64,000 nucleotides of DNA from Diphasiastrum complanatum (lineage: Eukaryota; Streptophyta; Lycopodiopsida; Lycopodiales; Lycopodiaceae), in contig CM055095.1 in assembly GCA_029204225.1 (NCBI GenBank), positions 56,610,140 to 56,674,139 on the forward strand, read 5' to 3'. The notes below the pieces were generated by a model that searched no databases, was not told where the DNA came from, and was given only the letters and a program-made list of their open reading frames with translations. Positions 35,831 to 52,879 of the stretch are shown in pieces (the stretch's first letter is position 1; the number at the start of each line of letters is the position of its first letter). The translations under genes and the position numbers were made by a program.

Positions 35831-36419
35831 TCGGCGACCTGACAAATGGATTCAAAATGCCAAAATTAGGTTGGACATAGGTTCAGATTCTGAAATTTTT
35901 TGTTATCTACAATACTTAGGCGAATGATGAACCTTCGCCAAATCTTCAGATTCTTCGTTTGATCACTTTTGATATTCAGAAACCTTTGTGAGATTTCTGG
36001 AAGCTATTTTCACAGTACTGAGCATGTTTGCAAATTTTTGTCCAGGACTGAACAGCCAAACTCGTACTTTGTCTAATGGACCCTCCAAATCAGCCTATAG
36101 GGCTGAATTCGATTTCATTTCTCACTTGTGCTAGTGAAGCTCTTGCCAAATTTTCCAGCAACCAAAACTTTTCAAAAAAATTTCCAGCCTTCTGATACAC
36201 TCTTGCACTATTTCTTTTCAGTATTTGCCTACCCTCATCATGTCCTTTATCAATACTTCGCAGTCTCCGCATTATGTAACTCATCGTGATGTTCCAACCC
36301 AAACGGACATCATGGTATCCTAGCACAAGCATGGTGGCTCAATGGATGAACCGTGCCAAGTCTCTACTCATGGCAATGGGATCAACGAACGCGCCTTTTC
36401 GAGTAAAATAAACATGAAA

Positions 36420-37190
36420 TTTATAACTTTTGCCTTTAGCACCTGGACTGAGGAGAAGTCAAAATTTTACATCACCTACTAGAGGACTACACACAAGGTG
36501 CACATACTGAAGCCGCCCTTGAAGCCATACACATATCTTCAGGCACCCAGTCCTCACTGAACCACAAACATGCCAAGACCATCATCAAACCATTCATTGA
36601 TATGTCCATAGAGCTTTACTTGACCAATCATGATTATCTGTTAGAGTCTATCCGAGATCCCACTATCCATGTGATTGCTCAACTTCTGAACAACTTCTTG
36701 ATGGTTGGCAACCTCAGGAAGGAGTGCATTTTATCGCAAATCTTGCACCGCATCATCGAGTCAAATTATGAGTCTGATAAGGAACCGTTGGAGCTTTACA
36801 ACTAGTTTAAAACAATTTTTGGTGAACTCAAGAGAGCCATCAAGAGTAACACCAAGCAGCAATTTGCTATGGCACTCTTTTGTCCATCATCTTTGCTGCA
36901 TACCTAGTTAATAAGATTCATGGTTTTGTTCCTGAGGCAGTGTTGTCCGTTTATGAAGATGTGACACTTGCCAAATCTTCATGACAAGCATCTAGTCGTC
37001 GATGGGTACACAACGAGGTCATAATTCCTGACTCACCTTTTGCGTCATGTCACTGCACTAGGAAACCAATGTCAGCTGTACTTTAACCCCCTGCTGCAAC
37101 TCACACAGAACTTCTCGTTCCCTCTTCCACCGATGCTTCCCTAGCCTTCGCTTCCTCACAAGGACAGTTTGTGACCATTGGAGACACCAT
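36420..37190 (+). pseudogene. Unrecognised decayed coding segment
   Basis: Plus-strand reading includes TEAALEAIHISSGTQSSLNH, IKPFIDMSIELYLTNHDYLL and NFLMVGNLRKECILSQILHR, with an in-frame TAG near 36802 and further breaks. A nearby STWTEEKSKFY in another frame hints at a Myb/SANT-like start, but this is weak. It is coding-like over about 400 nt and could be a retrotransposon gag or a transposase accessory gene. Confidence 0.3.
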
Positions 37191-37315
37191 TCCAATCATA
37201 GCTGCCCAGGTCGTCTCACCCACACAAACGCAAGCCTGATGAGGTTCATGAATCTCAATTTGGATTTCACAATCGCGAAGCTTTCGCAAAGGAACCACGA
37301 CCCTCTTGCGACTCG

Positions 37316-37590
37316 GATGGAGTTCAGATGCGATCGCTGGACACTGCCAGCTGAATCACTCCTACAATCCTCTAGAATGTAGTCAGGCACTGCTGATCTA
37401 CGTTTATAAAAATTAATGCAGCATTCAACATGGTTTCAACCAAGGTGCGGAATTAGAATGAATAAGAAAACTCAGACACACGATTAACAGCATAGGCATT
37501 TGCATTCGAGATCAGACACAACAGTAGAAATTATCTATATTGATCTTCCTCTGCTTTCTTCAAGCACTGCATGCAAATCCTGTTGGTTGA
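37316..37590 (-). repeat. Copia LTR-like fragment, copy A
   Basis: Similar over about 270 bp to 47943-48225 on the same strand: CTCCTACAATCCTCTAGAATG here against TTCCTACAATCCTCCAGAATG there, then ACTGCTGATCTACG and CATTCGAGATCA. The second copy lies beyond the 3' coding end of a minus-strand copia element, so this is probably a solo or broken LTR. Termini were not defined. Orientation follows from that comparison. Confidence 0.55.
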
Positions 37591-37699
37591 TTCTGACAAA
37601 TCCCCAAGATACTCGGACAGAGCAACTCAAGTGCACCTCTCACCTTAGACCGAGGAGGTCTCTAAGAAGAAGAGACGAACGAAGACTGAAAGCCGAGAA

Positions 37700-39775
37700 A
37701 TACTAGTAGTAATGACAAGCAAGAACTGTGTAAGCCTCATGGTGAATCCCGAAAGATGGAATGACCATGTAGGAACTAGTATTTCTAGGCAAATGTAATA
37801 AATGCAAGTAGACCCCTCTTAAAGAAAGTAGAGTGAGCCATCTTTTGATGGTGACCTCTAGTGGAGAGCATTATTCCACTTGTAATTTGTGAAATGTGAA
37901 AATTTCACTAGGATGCCACCTAAGGAGCTCTCTTGCTTATTTGAGAGACTCCCTCTTTGTGAAGAGGAGCTTTTTGTGTATTGTATCAACTCCATGCTGA
38001 AATGAGAATAGCCTCCATGAGTCATATGCACTCATTGAGCTCCTTTATCATGATGGTTTTCTTGAGTGATGCCACTATGATCATGCCCTTCCATTCATAT
38101 TGTGTGTGCTTGTGGATTTAGAGTGGATTAGTTTTCTTGTTTTCCTAGTTGTGGATTTAGTTTTCATTTCTTGTTGTGAATTAATGTAGGAATCAACATT
38201 CAAGTACACTAAATAGGCTAGAAATGTGGCATAAATATTGCATATCCTCTAACATTCTAGTTCTTGATGTTCTTGGGATGTCCGAGAATCAAAAGACTGG
38301 TTGGATTCTTGATTCTTGGACTTCTAAAATGCTGTTTAGTTTGGTTCCTTGTTTCTTGTCTATGCTTGACACCCTCCAATACACTATGGAGTTCCATGCA
38401 CAACCAATGAGAAAGAGAGAGGCCTAGGGGAGTTAAAGAACCTTTATAGGCTTATGGAAGGTCAAGAGAATTCTTCCATAACCTATGACTCTTTGAATGC
38501 TTTTCTCGTGGGAGTTGACAACTCAATGGACCCCTTGGAAGTGCGCCTTCCTACCAAGTACCATTCCCCAAGTTGTGCTTGTATACTTTGGTCCACGACC
38601 AATAAAGTGATATGGCTCAAGGTTGCGGCCCAAGGTTTAGAAAAATAGCCAATACACCTATGGTAATGACTTTCTAATACCTCACTAGGTTCCATACCTC
38701 CGACCAAGGCATAGACACCTACCTGCCCTTAACCGAGGACACTAGTACCTTAATCTAAAAGCACATACCCTTAATCCTAAGGGTAACTTGACTCCATACC
38801 TCCGACCAAGGTATAGTCACTTGCTTGCCCTTATCCAAAGGCACCTACCCTTAATCCTAAGAGTATTCCTTATTCAAGGGTAACTTGCCATTTAGCTCCC
38901 AACACTAAATGGACATATAGGGGTCACTAAAGTACTGTTACTTACATAGGTATGTAGCATTGACCCTAGTTAATAAGTGAGAGGGATTTGGCACCCTCCA
39001 ACCCGATGATCACATAAAGATTTGATTAATTAGAAAGTCAATAAAAGGACTTTACGTCTTTTTGCAGGACTTTCAGTGTCGCAGGGCCTAAAAGTCAAGT
39101 TAATGAATAAAGTAGGGGTTCTCACCAAAATTCATTTTCAAATTGGGTCCTCCAATTAATGAATGGGTTCCCTCCACTTTTTAAATACTTAGATTAAATT
39201 TAGCCAAGAGGAATTGGGACATCCATCTCCTCAATTCACTATATAAGTAGCAATTTTAAATTATTGTACATGTTCTCTCTTCATTTCAATACAAGAAGGT
39301 TGGCCCTCTTATGGAATGGATGTGGAATGTCCTTGCTCTCTAACTCTTTTCCTCCATCTCTCATGCTTTCTTTGTGTTTGCTAATTGTTGGATTTGATTG
39401 TAATTGGGATTGCTAGTTCTTATTTTTTGTGAGAGAGAAAGGGAGAGAGAGGAGTAAGCTTCTATCTTTGTGGATTTAGTGTTAATGGATGTACGGTTAA
39501 TGCTTAGTGTTAATGAATTTTAGTGTTAATTGTGGATCATCAATGCATGCTGGATTTTGATCTATGTTATCGCTCTCATGGGATCGAACCTCCGCTTGAC
39601 ATCTAACCTCGTCTCCTTGATGCTTGTGTGCTAGGATCTTGGGTTGAGGCTAGGGTAGGAAATAGCCCCACAACACTGTGCTAAATGGATTGCAACTTGC
39701 AAACAATGGATATAGTAGATTAGTACTCAAGTATGGGGCAAATCCATGCCATACCAGTACCTGAACCTATCGTAT
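37700..39775. other. Non-coding stretch with a tandem repeat
   Basis: No gene or transposon domain recognised. It includes a 101-bp tandem duplication near 38692 and a GA-rich patch near 39430-39460. Short open frames (38224-38427, 38454-38648) show no domain. Confidence 0.45.
38692..38890. repeat. 101-bp tandem duplication
   Basis: CCATACCTCCGACCAAGG begins copies at 38692 and 38793. Both contain a CTTGCCCTTA- or CCTGCCCTTA-like segment and ACCCTTAATCCTAAG. The copies are diverged. Confidence 0.85.
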
Positions 39776-39779
39776 AGAA

Positions 39780-41638
39780 CGTAGGTATTGCACTACTTTC
39801 GGTGTGCACTATCAATTTATTGCAAGTTATACTCCACAACAATACGGAGTAGTAGAATGAAAGAATTGAACCTTGCTGGAAGCTGCACAATCCATGATGT
39901 CCAATGCTCAGCTACCCATGAAATTTTGGGCTGAAGCAATATTCACAGCTTGCTGTCTACAAACCTACTCCAATACAAAGGCAGTTGATTCCAAAACTCC
40001 GTTTGAAGCTTACTACGATTACAAACCAAGCCTTTAACACCTATGTGTGTTCGGATGTCTCCGCTATGCACAAATATCATCTGGTCTAAGGAAGAAGCTT
40101 GACCTTGTAAGCTGTAAGTACATTTTCATTAGATATTCAACATCACATAAAGCATATCACATTTATGATGCTGATACATGTAAGATCTTAGTCAGCAAAG
40201 ATGTTGTCTTCCTTGAAGACAAATTTTATGATTTCAAGCAAAAGCAGGACATGCAGGAGTTTGTTACAACAACTCCATTTACCATCGATAGGCCAAGACC
40301 TACGAATCTTCAACCAAAAAATGAAAAAATTCTTGTCATTTCCTAGGAGAGACGTCTACTCAAGAACATGCAGCTCGAAGGTCTGCACGACAATGACAAC
40401 AACCTGATTGCTTTGTCTCTCAAGCCTTTATAGGCCATGACAAACTTGCCTCTGTTGCAGAAACTCTGTTACTGTCAGATGCAGACAAATGGAAAGCTGC
40501 TATGGATCTTGAGTACCATTCATTAATGAAGAACAAGACTGGAGTCTTGTTAATCCTCCTACAAGTATAAAACCTATTGACACTAAGTGGATCTTCAAAC
40601 TAATGCTTAAGCCAGATGGATCAATATCCAAATAGAAAGCTCGTTTAGTGGTTAGAATATGCGCAAGTTTATGGAATAGATTACACTGACACCTTCAGTC
40701 TAGTGGTAAAACAACAATCTATTCGCACCTTACTGGCTATAGCTGTTGTAGAGGATCTGGACATTCATTAGATGGACGTCCAAGCGACATTCCTTCATGG
40801 ATACATACAAGAAAAAATTTTCATTTATCAACTAGAAGGTTACGTCCTTCAAGGCCAAGAGCATTTGGTATGTAAATTGCAGAAGGCACTTTAGCAAGCT
40901 TCTAGGGCCTACTGGTATGAAGCAGACTCAAATGTGTACCTCAAGAACAAAGGCTCAAGCTATGTTATAATAGCCTTATATGTCAATGAGTATTTAATCA
41001 TTAGCAACTCAACTCAGTTATTGCACGAGACAAAGTCTCTATTGTCACAAGAATTTGAAATGACTGATTTAGAGCAAGTTCATTACCTACTTGGTATGGA
41101 GATCACTAGAGATCGTGCAAGCAGAAGGATTATTATAAGCCAGGAAGCATATCTGAACAATGTACTCAGATATGGCATGGAGGACTGTAAGCCGATAGAC
41201 ACACCAATGGATCCAAGATCCAAGCTATCCAAAGACATGTGCCCCAGAACTGATGTAGAACAAAAGGATATGAGCAAATATCCTTATCAATCTATAATCG
41301 GATCTAGTCTAAGGACACTGTCACAGTACATGTCCAATCTAGGCCTACAACATTATAAAGCTCTACAACGATTAATGAGGTACATTCAAGCGATGAAGCA
41401 CTATGCTTTGTGCTATAACAATAAAAAAACATATGTTGCACTTATACTAGTTACCTATACAGATTCTGATTGGGCAAGAGACATTGATACCAGAAAATCC
41501 ATGTTTGAGTATATTTGTTTCCTTGGAGGAGGACCCATTTCATGGAACAATAGAAAGCAAAAATACATTTCTTTGTCCTCTACAAAATCTAAATATTGTG
41601 ATACCACATATTTGTTAAATAATGTATATCTACTCTAA
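39780..41638 (+). pseudogene. Ty1/copia pol relic
   Basis: Integrase end at about 39815-39880 (YTPQQYGVVE followed by a stop), then LLEAAQSMMSNAQLPMKFWA and the GCLRYA segment of the integrase C-terminus. RT begins near 40480 (DADKWKAAMDLEYHSL, IDTKWIFKL) and, after shifts, continues in an open frame at 40934-41638. The catalytic YVDD is replaced by YVNE near 40981, so both active-site aspartates are lost. RNase H follows (TYTDSDWARDID). The copy is inactive. Confidence 0.9.
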
Positions 41639-41988
41639 AATGGCAAATACACTTGGAAATGAGGACATGCGCTGGACAAATACATATTATGAAGAGGCCT
41701 ATATCATTTTTCGGGATATAAATGCTAAGGACCTGTATTCTATTAAAGGACAAGACCTCTTGAAATGAAATGACACCTGAAAACGAACCGACAAGATTCG
41801 TATCATCGTTGTAAACTAGAGTAAATTAAACTCTTACTAAAAGTTATCTTCAATGATGTAATTTACATCTGTTTATAACCTATTTATTAACTAGAGTTAG
41901 TAAATGGAACGACGCACCAAGAATCTTAAGAGGTGTGTTTGCTCATTCCTTAGGTAATATAAATGAAGACGCGCTCCATTCTCACACC

Positions 41989-42785
<797 letters not shown>

Positions 42786-43850
42786 GATTGTTACTATTGA
42801 CGTTCCTCTTGAGAGGACTAGGACGAGGACTACAATTGGCCATATGACAAAGCAATCCCCAAACACTAGAAGAAGCCATTGTGATGGAAGATGCACAGCT
42901 TGCCATAACTCAAGCTTCAAAAATATCCCAAGCTGTGAACAATATGAACCTCACAACCAATATGTGGGAAACGAACCCACCCGCAAGATAAGCTAGTTAT
43001 AATCCACACCCTCAAGTTCCACCACTAGTGGAATCACATCAGATAACTCAAAATCGACAAGAATCTCCTAGATAGCAACTAGAGCACAATGCACAACCAC
43101 CTGTTGTGTCTGATTACAATATGAGAAGGGTTATATGGATGTCATGAATGAGAATATTTCTACCCTTGTCTCATACGTAAATTTCTAAAAAGACAACATA
43201 ATCTCATAGGACAGATATGTAGTGATAACCTGTCCCCACCATTAGTCTGCTGGCATTGCCAAAAATCACCTGAATAGAAACTGTCCTAATATCGTGTGTG
43301 GATATTGTGGACGAAGTGGATAGTTGGAGGATAGATGCTGGAATAGATTTGAGGCACTGAACCAAGGAATACTGGAAGAATTAGTTGGGAAACAGATATA
43401 CTCATTTATGGACTGCTTTGTTGGGTATAATCAAATTGCCATTGCCAAAAAGACAAACTTAAAACCACATTTACCACTACGTTCGGGACCTTTGCTTACC
43501 ATGTGATGCCATTTGGACGCCTCTGCTACTTATTCATGAATAGTCATTTTAAGGATATAAAGAATGATAACTTGAAAATTTTCATTGATGGCTTGTGTGG
43601 AGCATCCTCAAAGAAGGATCACTTATCAATATTAGAAGATTGTTTTCAAAAATGTGTAGTGTCGTGCGTAGCGTAGAATAAGTGTTTGTTTGGGGTCCTC
43701 TATGGAGTACTGTTAGGACATGTGATTAGCCGATATGGAATGGCCACTGAGCCAAAAAAAGTAGCAATATTATTAGCTATAGTCTCTCCCACTACTTAAA
43801 GGACTTACTAAAAAAATATAAAAGAAGATGCCAAAACTCTTTTTTCTTTG
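42786..43850 (+). pseudogene. Ty3/gypsy gag-RT relic with internal deletion
   Basis: Gag-like EEAIVMEDAQLAITQASKIS at about 42865. Two degenerate zinc knuckles lie near 43245-43345 (VCWHCQK, then VCGYCGRSG and EDRCW). RT motifs follow directly: YSFMDCFVGYNQIAIAKK, AYHVMPFG and LKIFIDGLCGASSKKDHLS, then LLGHVISRYGMATEPKK. The catalytic pair is FIDG instead of FIDD, so the RT is dead. Protease and the first RT motifs are missing, indicating a deletion. Confidence 0.8.
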
Positions 43851-47690
<3,840 letters not shown>

Positions 47691-47694
47691 GTAA

Positions 47695-47935
47695 CAAACT
47701 GATAGGAGTCTCTCGAACGATTTGCGAAATTTTTGCAAAACTGTTTTGATCACGAATAATTTTCGTTCGAGAAGAATTCGCGAAAAGATCAATTAGGCTC
47801 TATAACGAAACAAAACGAAATGAAACGAAACGAAGCGAAACTTGAATGAACTCTAAAATTGATTTATGCTGAAAGCGAAGTGATCGCAAAACAAAGCGAA
47901 ACGAAACACGAGGCGAAAATAGTTGCAAACAAAAT
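47695..47935. repeat. CGAAA-rich degenerate repeat with a hairpin
   Basis: CTCGAACGA near 47714 is the inverse of TCGTTCGAG near 47772, about 50 bp later. From about 47803 a degenerate CGAAA/CGAAAC pentamer run continues to about 47920. It lies beside the copia LTR fragment and may belong to it. Confidence 0.6.
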
Positions 47936-47942
47936 TGGTTCA

Positions 47943-48560
47943 TGTGGAATTTAGATATGATTGCTGGTCACTGCTGGCTATATCATTCCTACAATCCTCC
48001 AGAATGTAGACAGACACTGCTGATCTACGTTATAGATTAATACAACATTCAACAAGATTGAACCAGTGTGCAGAATTGAATAAACAAGTAAATGAGATAC
48101 ACGAATAATAGCAGACAAATATTCATTCGAGATCATACAATTATTCAGAATAATATGTGCATAACAGCTACAATATTATCTATTGATCCTCTGATTTCAA
48201 GCATTGTGTGACAGATCCACACAATGCATTGGCATGAGAGAAATACAATTTTCCCACGAATAGTGTCTCGCTTACTAGCGGACTCTTGGATCTGTTGATC
48301 CTCTTACAAAATTGTCTTGCTCACAAGTGGACATCTATTCTGTATATTTTCATCTTATTGCTTTATGCATCAAGCAGAATGTATATTGTTCACGAACTTT
48401 TTCGTGTCGCGTTGAGTAACTTCCCTGATCAAACATATTAAACATCTATGACTAATCATGAATTACAAGAGTGGCCGATTAGCCATGTCCTAAAGCACGT
48501 CTGCTGATGTCACAATATTAGATCAAATATTTGTACCCAATGGTACTTGGTTGATCTTCT
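47943..48560 (-). repeat. Copia 3' LTR-like region, copy B
   Basis: Its first 280 bp match 37316-37590. It lies on the 3' side of the minus-strand copia RNase H end at 48730-48940, where a 3' LTR would be expected. Exact TG..CA ends were not resolved. Confidence 0.5.
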
Positions 48561-48729
48561 TGGTCCTTTGTGGAGCATGAATGATTTTGTGTCATGAAAC
48601 AATTTCGTGTCGTGTGTCGCAAAATTGTTTGCGAACACTTTTACTTCGTTTGTCTTTTGTGTCAAATTTAGGGTTGAAAGCTAGCAAAGCTTTGGCAATT
48701 GAAACATTTTGTTTCTTCAGCTCCCTCTC

Positions 48730-48940
48730 AAAGCATGATAGCTTGATGACTCCAAGACTGCTCCTCTATTTTTTGAACAGACCTTTGTCTAAGGCCTTTG
48801 TAAAAATGTCAACAGCCATCTCCTTTGTTCCAATGAAAGTAGTCTGTAGCATCTTCTTCCTGATCAGATCTCTTATCAAGTGGTGTTTGACTGCAATGTG
48901 TGTCATCCTCATGATGATTTGCTAGATACTCTATGGCACA
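48730..48940 (-). pseudogene. Copia RNase H C-terminus (minus-strand part of the element)
   Basis: The minus strand reads EYLANHHEDD, then after a one-base shift HIAVKHHLIRDLIRKK and GTKEMAVDIFTKALDKG. These match the end of copia RNase H (HIDVRYHFIRE..ADIFTKPL). The adjoining pol sequence is on the opposite strand, meeting this piece at about 48910-48940. Confidence 0.82.
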
Positions 48941-51195
48941 AGAGACTATGCCATATGAATTCAATGGCACTATATCAAGCAAGTCATCGTGGAGCAATTA
49001 CAATGGTGAGCATCTCGAATGCAACCAATTCAATGACCTGTGATGCATGTTTGAAGGATAAGATGTCACGTACACCTTTTGTCAAGGACTCCTACAGAAC
49101 AACCAATATTCTGGAGCTAGTACATTTTGACATATGTGGACCTTTCAACGTGATCTCAGTAGGAGGCCCGAAATATTATATTATCTTTATTGATAATTAC
49201 AGTAAGCACTGATTTCTACAATGATTGTGGAATCATTCACAGAGGAGCTGCATCTTACACACCGCATCACAACGGTGTTGCAGAAAGAAAGAACAGGACT
49301 CTAATGGAAGTTGCTAGATGCATGATGGCCTATTCAAAGGCTCCAAGAGTGTTGTGGGCTAAAGCAGTAGCTACAGATGCTTACATTCAGAACAGGTTAG
49401 GAAAATTTGGTGTTCCTTACGCAACACCACACGAGTTATGGTGGGGTAGAAAACTCAATCTGACTCATATTTGAATCTTTGGCTATGCAGAACATGTTCC
49501 TAACAAGTTTTAAGAGATGCTTGATGAGAAAACAGAACAAGGATATCTTGTAGGATATGACAATCATTCGTCATACTACAGAGTCTATATGCCAAAGACA
49601 AAAACAGTGAAGACAATCAGAGTTGTCAAATTTGATGAGAACAAAATAATGGCCAACGATGATCCTGTCAGTTATGAAGTCCTTGAAAGACAGTACTATG
49701 ATCTACCAACTGTGATAGAGGGAACAGAGGACAAACACTCAGATGAAGATGTTCAAGTCGCACCTCATTTGAGTGACGAATCAGATGAAGAAAGATTCAC
49801 AAGCCAGCCTACTGCTATAATACTTGTAAACCGAAATGGTTCCGGACCTAGCAGAGTGGACAAAGGCAAGAGCATTGCAGTTCCAAGAGGATCTCCTAGA
49901 AGATCGACAGAACGAAGAGCGCCAACAAGATTTGTGCCAGGCAGCTTAGCCTTTACATCAGAAGAGTTTTGTGGATTCAGTGGAGAACCACAAACATTTG
50001 AGAAAGCAATTGAATGTCTGGAGAAGGACAAATGGATCCAACCCATGAATGAGGATATGGAATCCATGAGGAAGAATCAGGTATGGATGTTGTAGCCATT
50101 ACCAGATAAACGAAAGACTGTAAAATGCAAGTGGGTATACAAGCTGAAGTATGGACCGAATGGAGACATTTTAAAGTACAAAGCCAGACTTGTAGCAAAG
50201 GGGTTCTCTCAGAGATATGGTATTGACTATGTTGAGACCTTCTCTCCTGTCGTGAAACATTTGTTACTACATTTACTGTTTGCATATGCAGTTGCTTATG
50301 ATCTCAAGATTCACATCGTGGACGAGAAGACAACGTTCTTGCATGGTGAGCTAGACGAATAAGTCTACATGGATCAACCCCTAGGCAAAATTTCGAATTC
50401 ACTTCCTACTTATGCATGCAAAATGCACAGGAGTATCTACAGTCTGAAGCAATCAGCGCGACAATGGTATAAGAAGAAAGATCAAGCCCTGAAATCCTTA
50501 GGATTCAAGTCACTAGTAGCTGATTCCAATGTTTATGTAGGAATTATAGATGGGAAGATTATCATTGTAGCTATATATGTGGATGACACTCTGATACTCT
50601 CCAAGAGTGAGGAGCTTATTGATGAGGTGAAGTATGATATCTCAAAACATTTCGAGATTGCAGACCTGGGAGAAGCCAGATGTTATCTTGGCTTACAGAT
50701 TGACAGGGACTATGAGGGAGGTAAATTAAACCTTCATCAGTCCAGATATACCCAGAAGATCTTAGAAGATTTCGGGATGTTGGATTGCAAAGGAGCGAAT
50801 ACTCCAATGCTTGCAGGAACAGTCTTGACGAATGAAGATTTTTCAAAGACTGAAGAAGAAAGAGAAGTGATGTAGCATACACCATACAAAAAGCTGATCG
50901 GATCACTGATATATCTTGTAGATAACACACGTTCTGACATTGCTTATGTCGTGTTTAGGATGAGCCAATCTAGTACAAATCCAAGCTTGACTCATTGGAA
51001 GATTGTGAAATGAATTTTGCAATACCTTCAATTAACAAAGGATTTTGGATTGTGTTATTCTCGTGATGCAGGGTTCCAGATGCTTTCCTACAGTGATGCT
51101 AGCTAGGCATCTCTCAAGGACGACTACAACAGTGTCTCAGGAGGATGCACCATCGCGTCAGGTGTAGCAATTCTCTGAGGCAACATTTGCTTGTT
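48941..51195 (+). pseudogene. Copia pol (pre-integrase, integrase, RT, partial RNase H), inverted segment
   Basis: Starts with the GAG-pre-integrase motif LWHKRLCHMNSMALYQ (about 48930). Integrase follows with HFDICGPFNV, a deletion or shift near 49205, then SYTPHHNGVAERKNRTL. RT is at about 49985-50870 with KWVYKLKYGPNGD, a stop at 50093, another at 50360, and an intact YVDD near 50577. RNase H starts near 51080 (SYSDAS) and stops around SVSGGCTIASGVAIL near 51175. Several stops make it inactive. Both flanking element parts (48730-48940 and 51563-52186) are on the minus strand, which suggests an internal inversion. Confidence 0.9.
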
Positions 51196-51562
51196 GTTGG
51201 AACTGTTGCTTCCTTTTGTTGTTGTATTGCAACGTTCTTCAATCCTTAATGCTTCATATAAGGGTTAAAAAATGATTTTAGTACATGATAAGAGATACAC
51301 TTCTTTCATGTACTAAAACTTGACTAGAGAGAGGGGTACCGAGAGAAAGAAAGTCTATAGAGAGAAATTCAAGACAATGTGACAATTGTCGTGTGACTTC
51401 TTTCTTTCCATTTCATCACCAAAAATGAGACATACATAATGAGAGCAATAAGCATAGAAGAGAGTGTAGGAGTTAATCTTACTCCTACTCACCTGAATTC
51501 ATCTTATGTCAAATGCTTTTTTTATTATCCCTCTCTCTGTTACTGATACTCGCTCTAATGAC
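51196..51562. other. Unassigned sequence at the copia inversion junction
   Basis: About 370 bp between the plus-strand RNase H fragment and the minus-strand protease fragment, with no copia homology seen. It may be a small insertion that came with the rearrangement. Confidence 0.4.
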
Positions 51563-52186
51563 TCATGTAGAATATCTAACCCAAGGCTGTTGCAGATGCC
51601 TAATTGTGTCAGTCTCTTCATGCTGATGCACTTGATTTGCAGGTAGGCGTACCTTCAAGTGATACATGTTGCCTTTTCTTCTACCTTGTGTGATTAGTGT
51701 ACTAGTACTTGCATCAACAACGTTGCATGCTTCATCTGAGAACGTTACACGCGTCCCTGCATCAGCTATTCTTGTCACTGATAGCAAGTCCTGCTGCAGT
51801 GTAGGCACAAATAAAACATCTTCGAGTCGTCTGTCTCTGCCATTAGTGTTGAGCCATAGTGAACCAATACCATTCACTTGATGCTTTGATCCATCTCCAA
51901 GAATGATAAATCTTGATGGATCTGCACTTCGAAAATCAGACATGATCCGTCTTGATGTAACGAAGTGTGAGGTAGCTCCTGAATCAAGGATTACCTCCTG
52001 TGTGTCAGGTGTTGATACTGCACACATGTCTGCATAGATGTAGGCGGTCGAATTTCCGTGATTCGATATTTCTTTGCCATTTTCGAGCTCTCTGGCTCCT
52101 CGACATAGGACAAACTATTATTGTTCTCCTGTCTGCTTTGAGTTTTTTTGTTTCTTGGGTTCTGGCGGCAGTCCATGGCTGCCTCA
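51563..52186 (-). pseudogene. Copia gag end and protease
   Basis: The open frame 52027-51563 carries the aspartic protease signature LDSGATSHF and ends in GNMYHLKVRLPAN, the stretch that normally leads into the pre-integrase domain. The upstream gag part reaches 52186, where it is cut by the LTR of another copia element. Pol of the same kind lies to the left in opposite orientation. Confidence 0.85.
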
Positions 52187-52868
52187 TGTTAAAATTATAG
52201 CAAATAAGGATCCTAAAACACTTGAAATAATGAGGGAAACAATAGATTATGATCTCATAAGATTAGCACAACTTGAACCATCAAAATCCATCAAGAATCT
52301 ATGCTTGAACCTCACTAAATGGCCCAAATCCTTGAAGAAGCCTTCACACGTGTGAAAGTACGGCCTCCCACACTCTGAGTACTGTACACCAGACCTACAT
52401 TCAATCCTATAATCATTAGGAATCACAAGAACTCAAACAATTATAAACATAGAGAGCAATTGCACCATTATGAGAGAAAAATCATGAAATTGCTTGATTA
52501 ATTTTGGTGAGATATCATCACCTATATATACATGATCCATCATGGTTTTGGGCAGGTATGAGTAGCCCTAAAACTATCCCTAATGCTAATTTTGGTGGAT
52601 CTTTCATCCCTACCAAGTTAGGGTTGGAATCTTGGAGATCCCTCAACAATGGAAAAATCACCAAAAATAGCTCCTACTTTTTCTCTCTTGTATCTAAGCA
52701 TGATTTGGACTCATTCCAAAGGTTCTATCACTTAGGTCTACTTGAGAACATCCTAATGAATGGAATCCTATGCTATTTGGCACATGTGACAAGCCACATC
52801 ATGACTATCTAACCATTTACAAGTCATATGACCAAAACTAGTCAAGCTAGATTTGTGAATTTTTAACA
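52187..52868 (-). repeat. 3' LTR of a truncated copia element
   Basis: 682 bp, bounded in element orientation by TGTTAAAA at the start and TTTTAACA at the end, an 8-bp inverted repeat containing TG..CA. It directly follows a polypurine tract and interrupts the gag of the neighbouring copia. No second LTR is present in the window, so the target duplication cannot be checked. Confidence 0.8.
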
Positions 52869-52879
52869 CTCCTCCTCGC
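52869..52879 (-). promoter_or_regulatory. Polypurine tract of the truncated copia
   Basis: GCGAGGAGGAG on the minus strand, directly before TGTTAAAA of the 3' LTR. This is the expected plus-strand primer. Confidence 0.85.

Noticed and set aside
36325-36400. Another tRNA-like SINE head (TGGTGGCTCAATGGATGA)
   Set aside because: A-box-like only; no B box at the right distance, no shared end with the other copies and no duplication.
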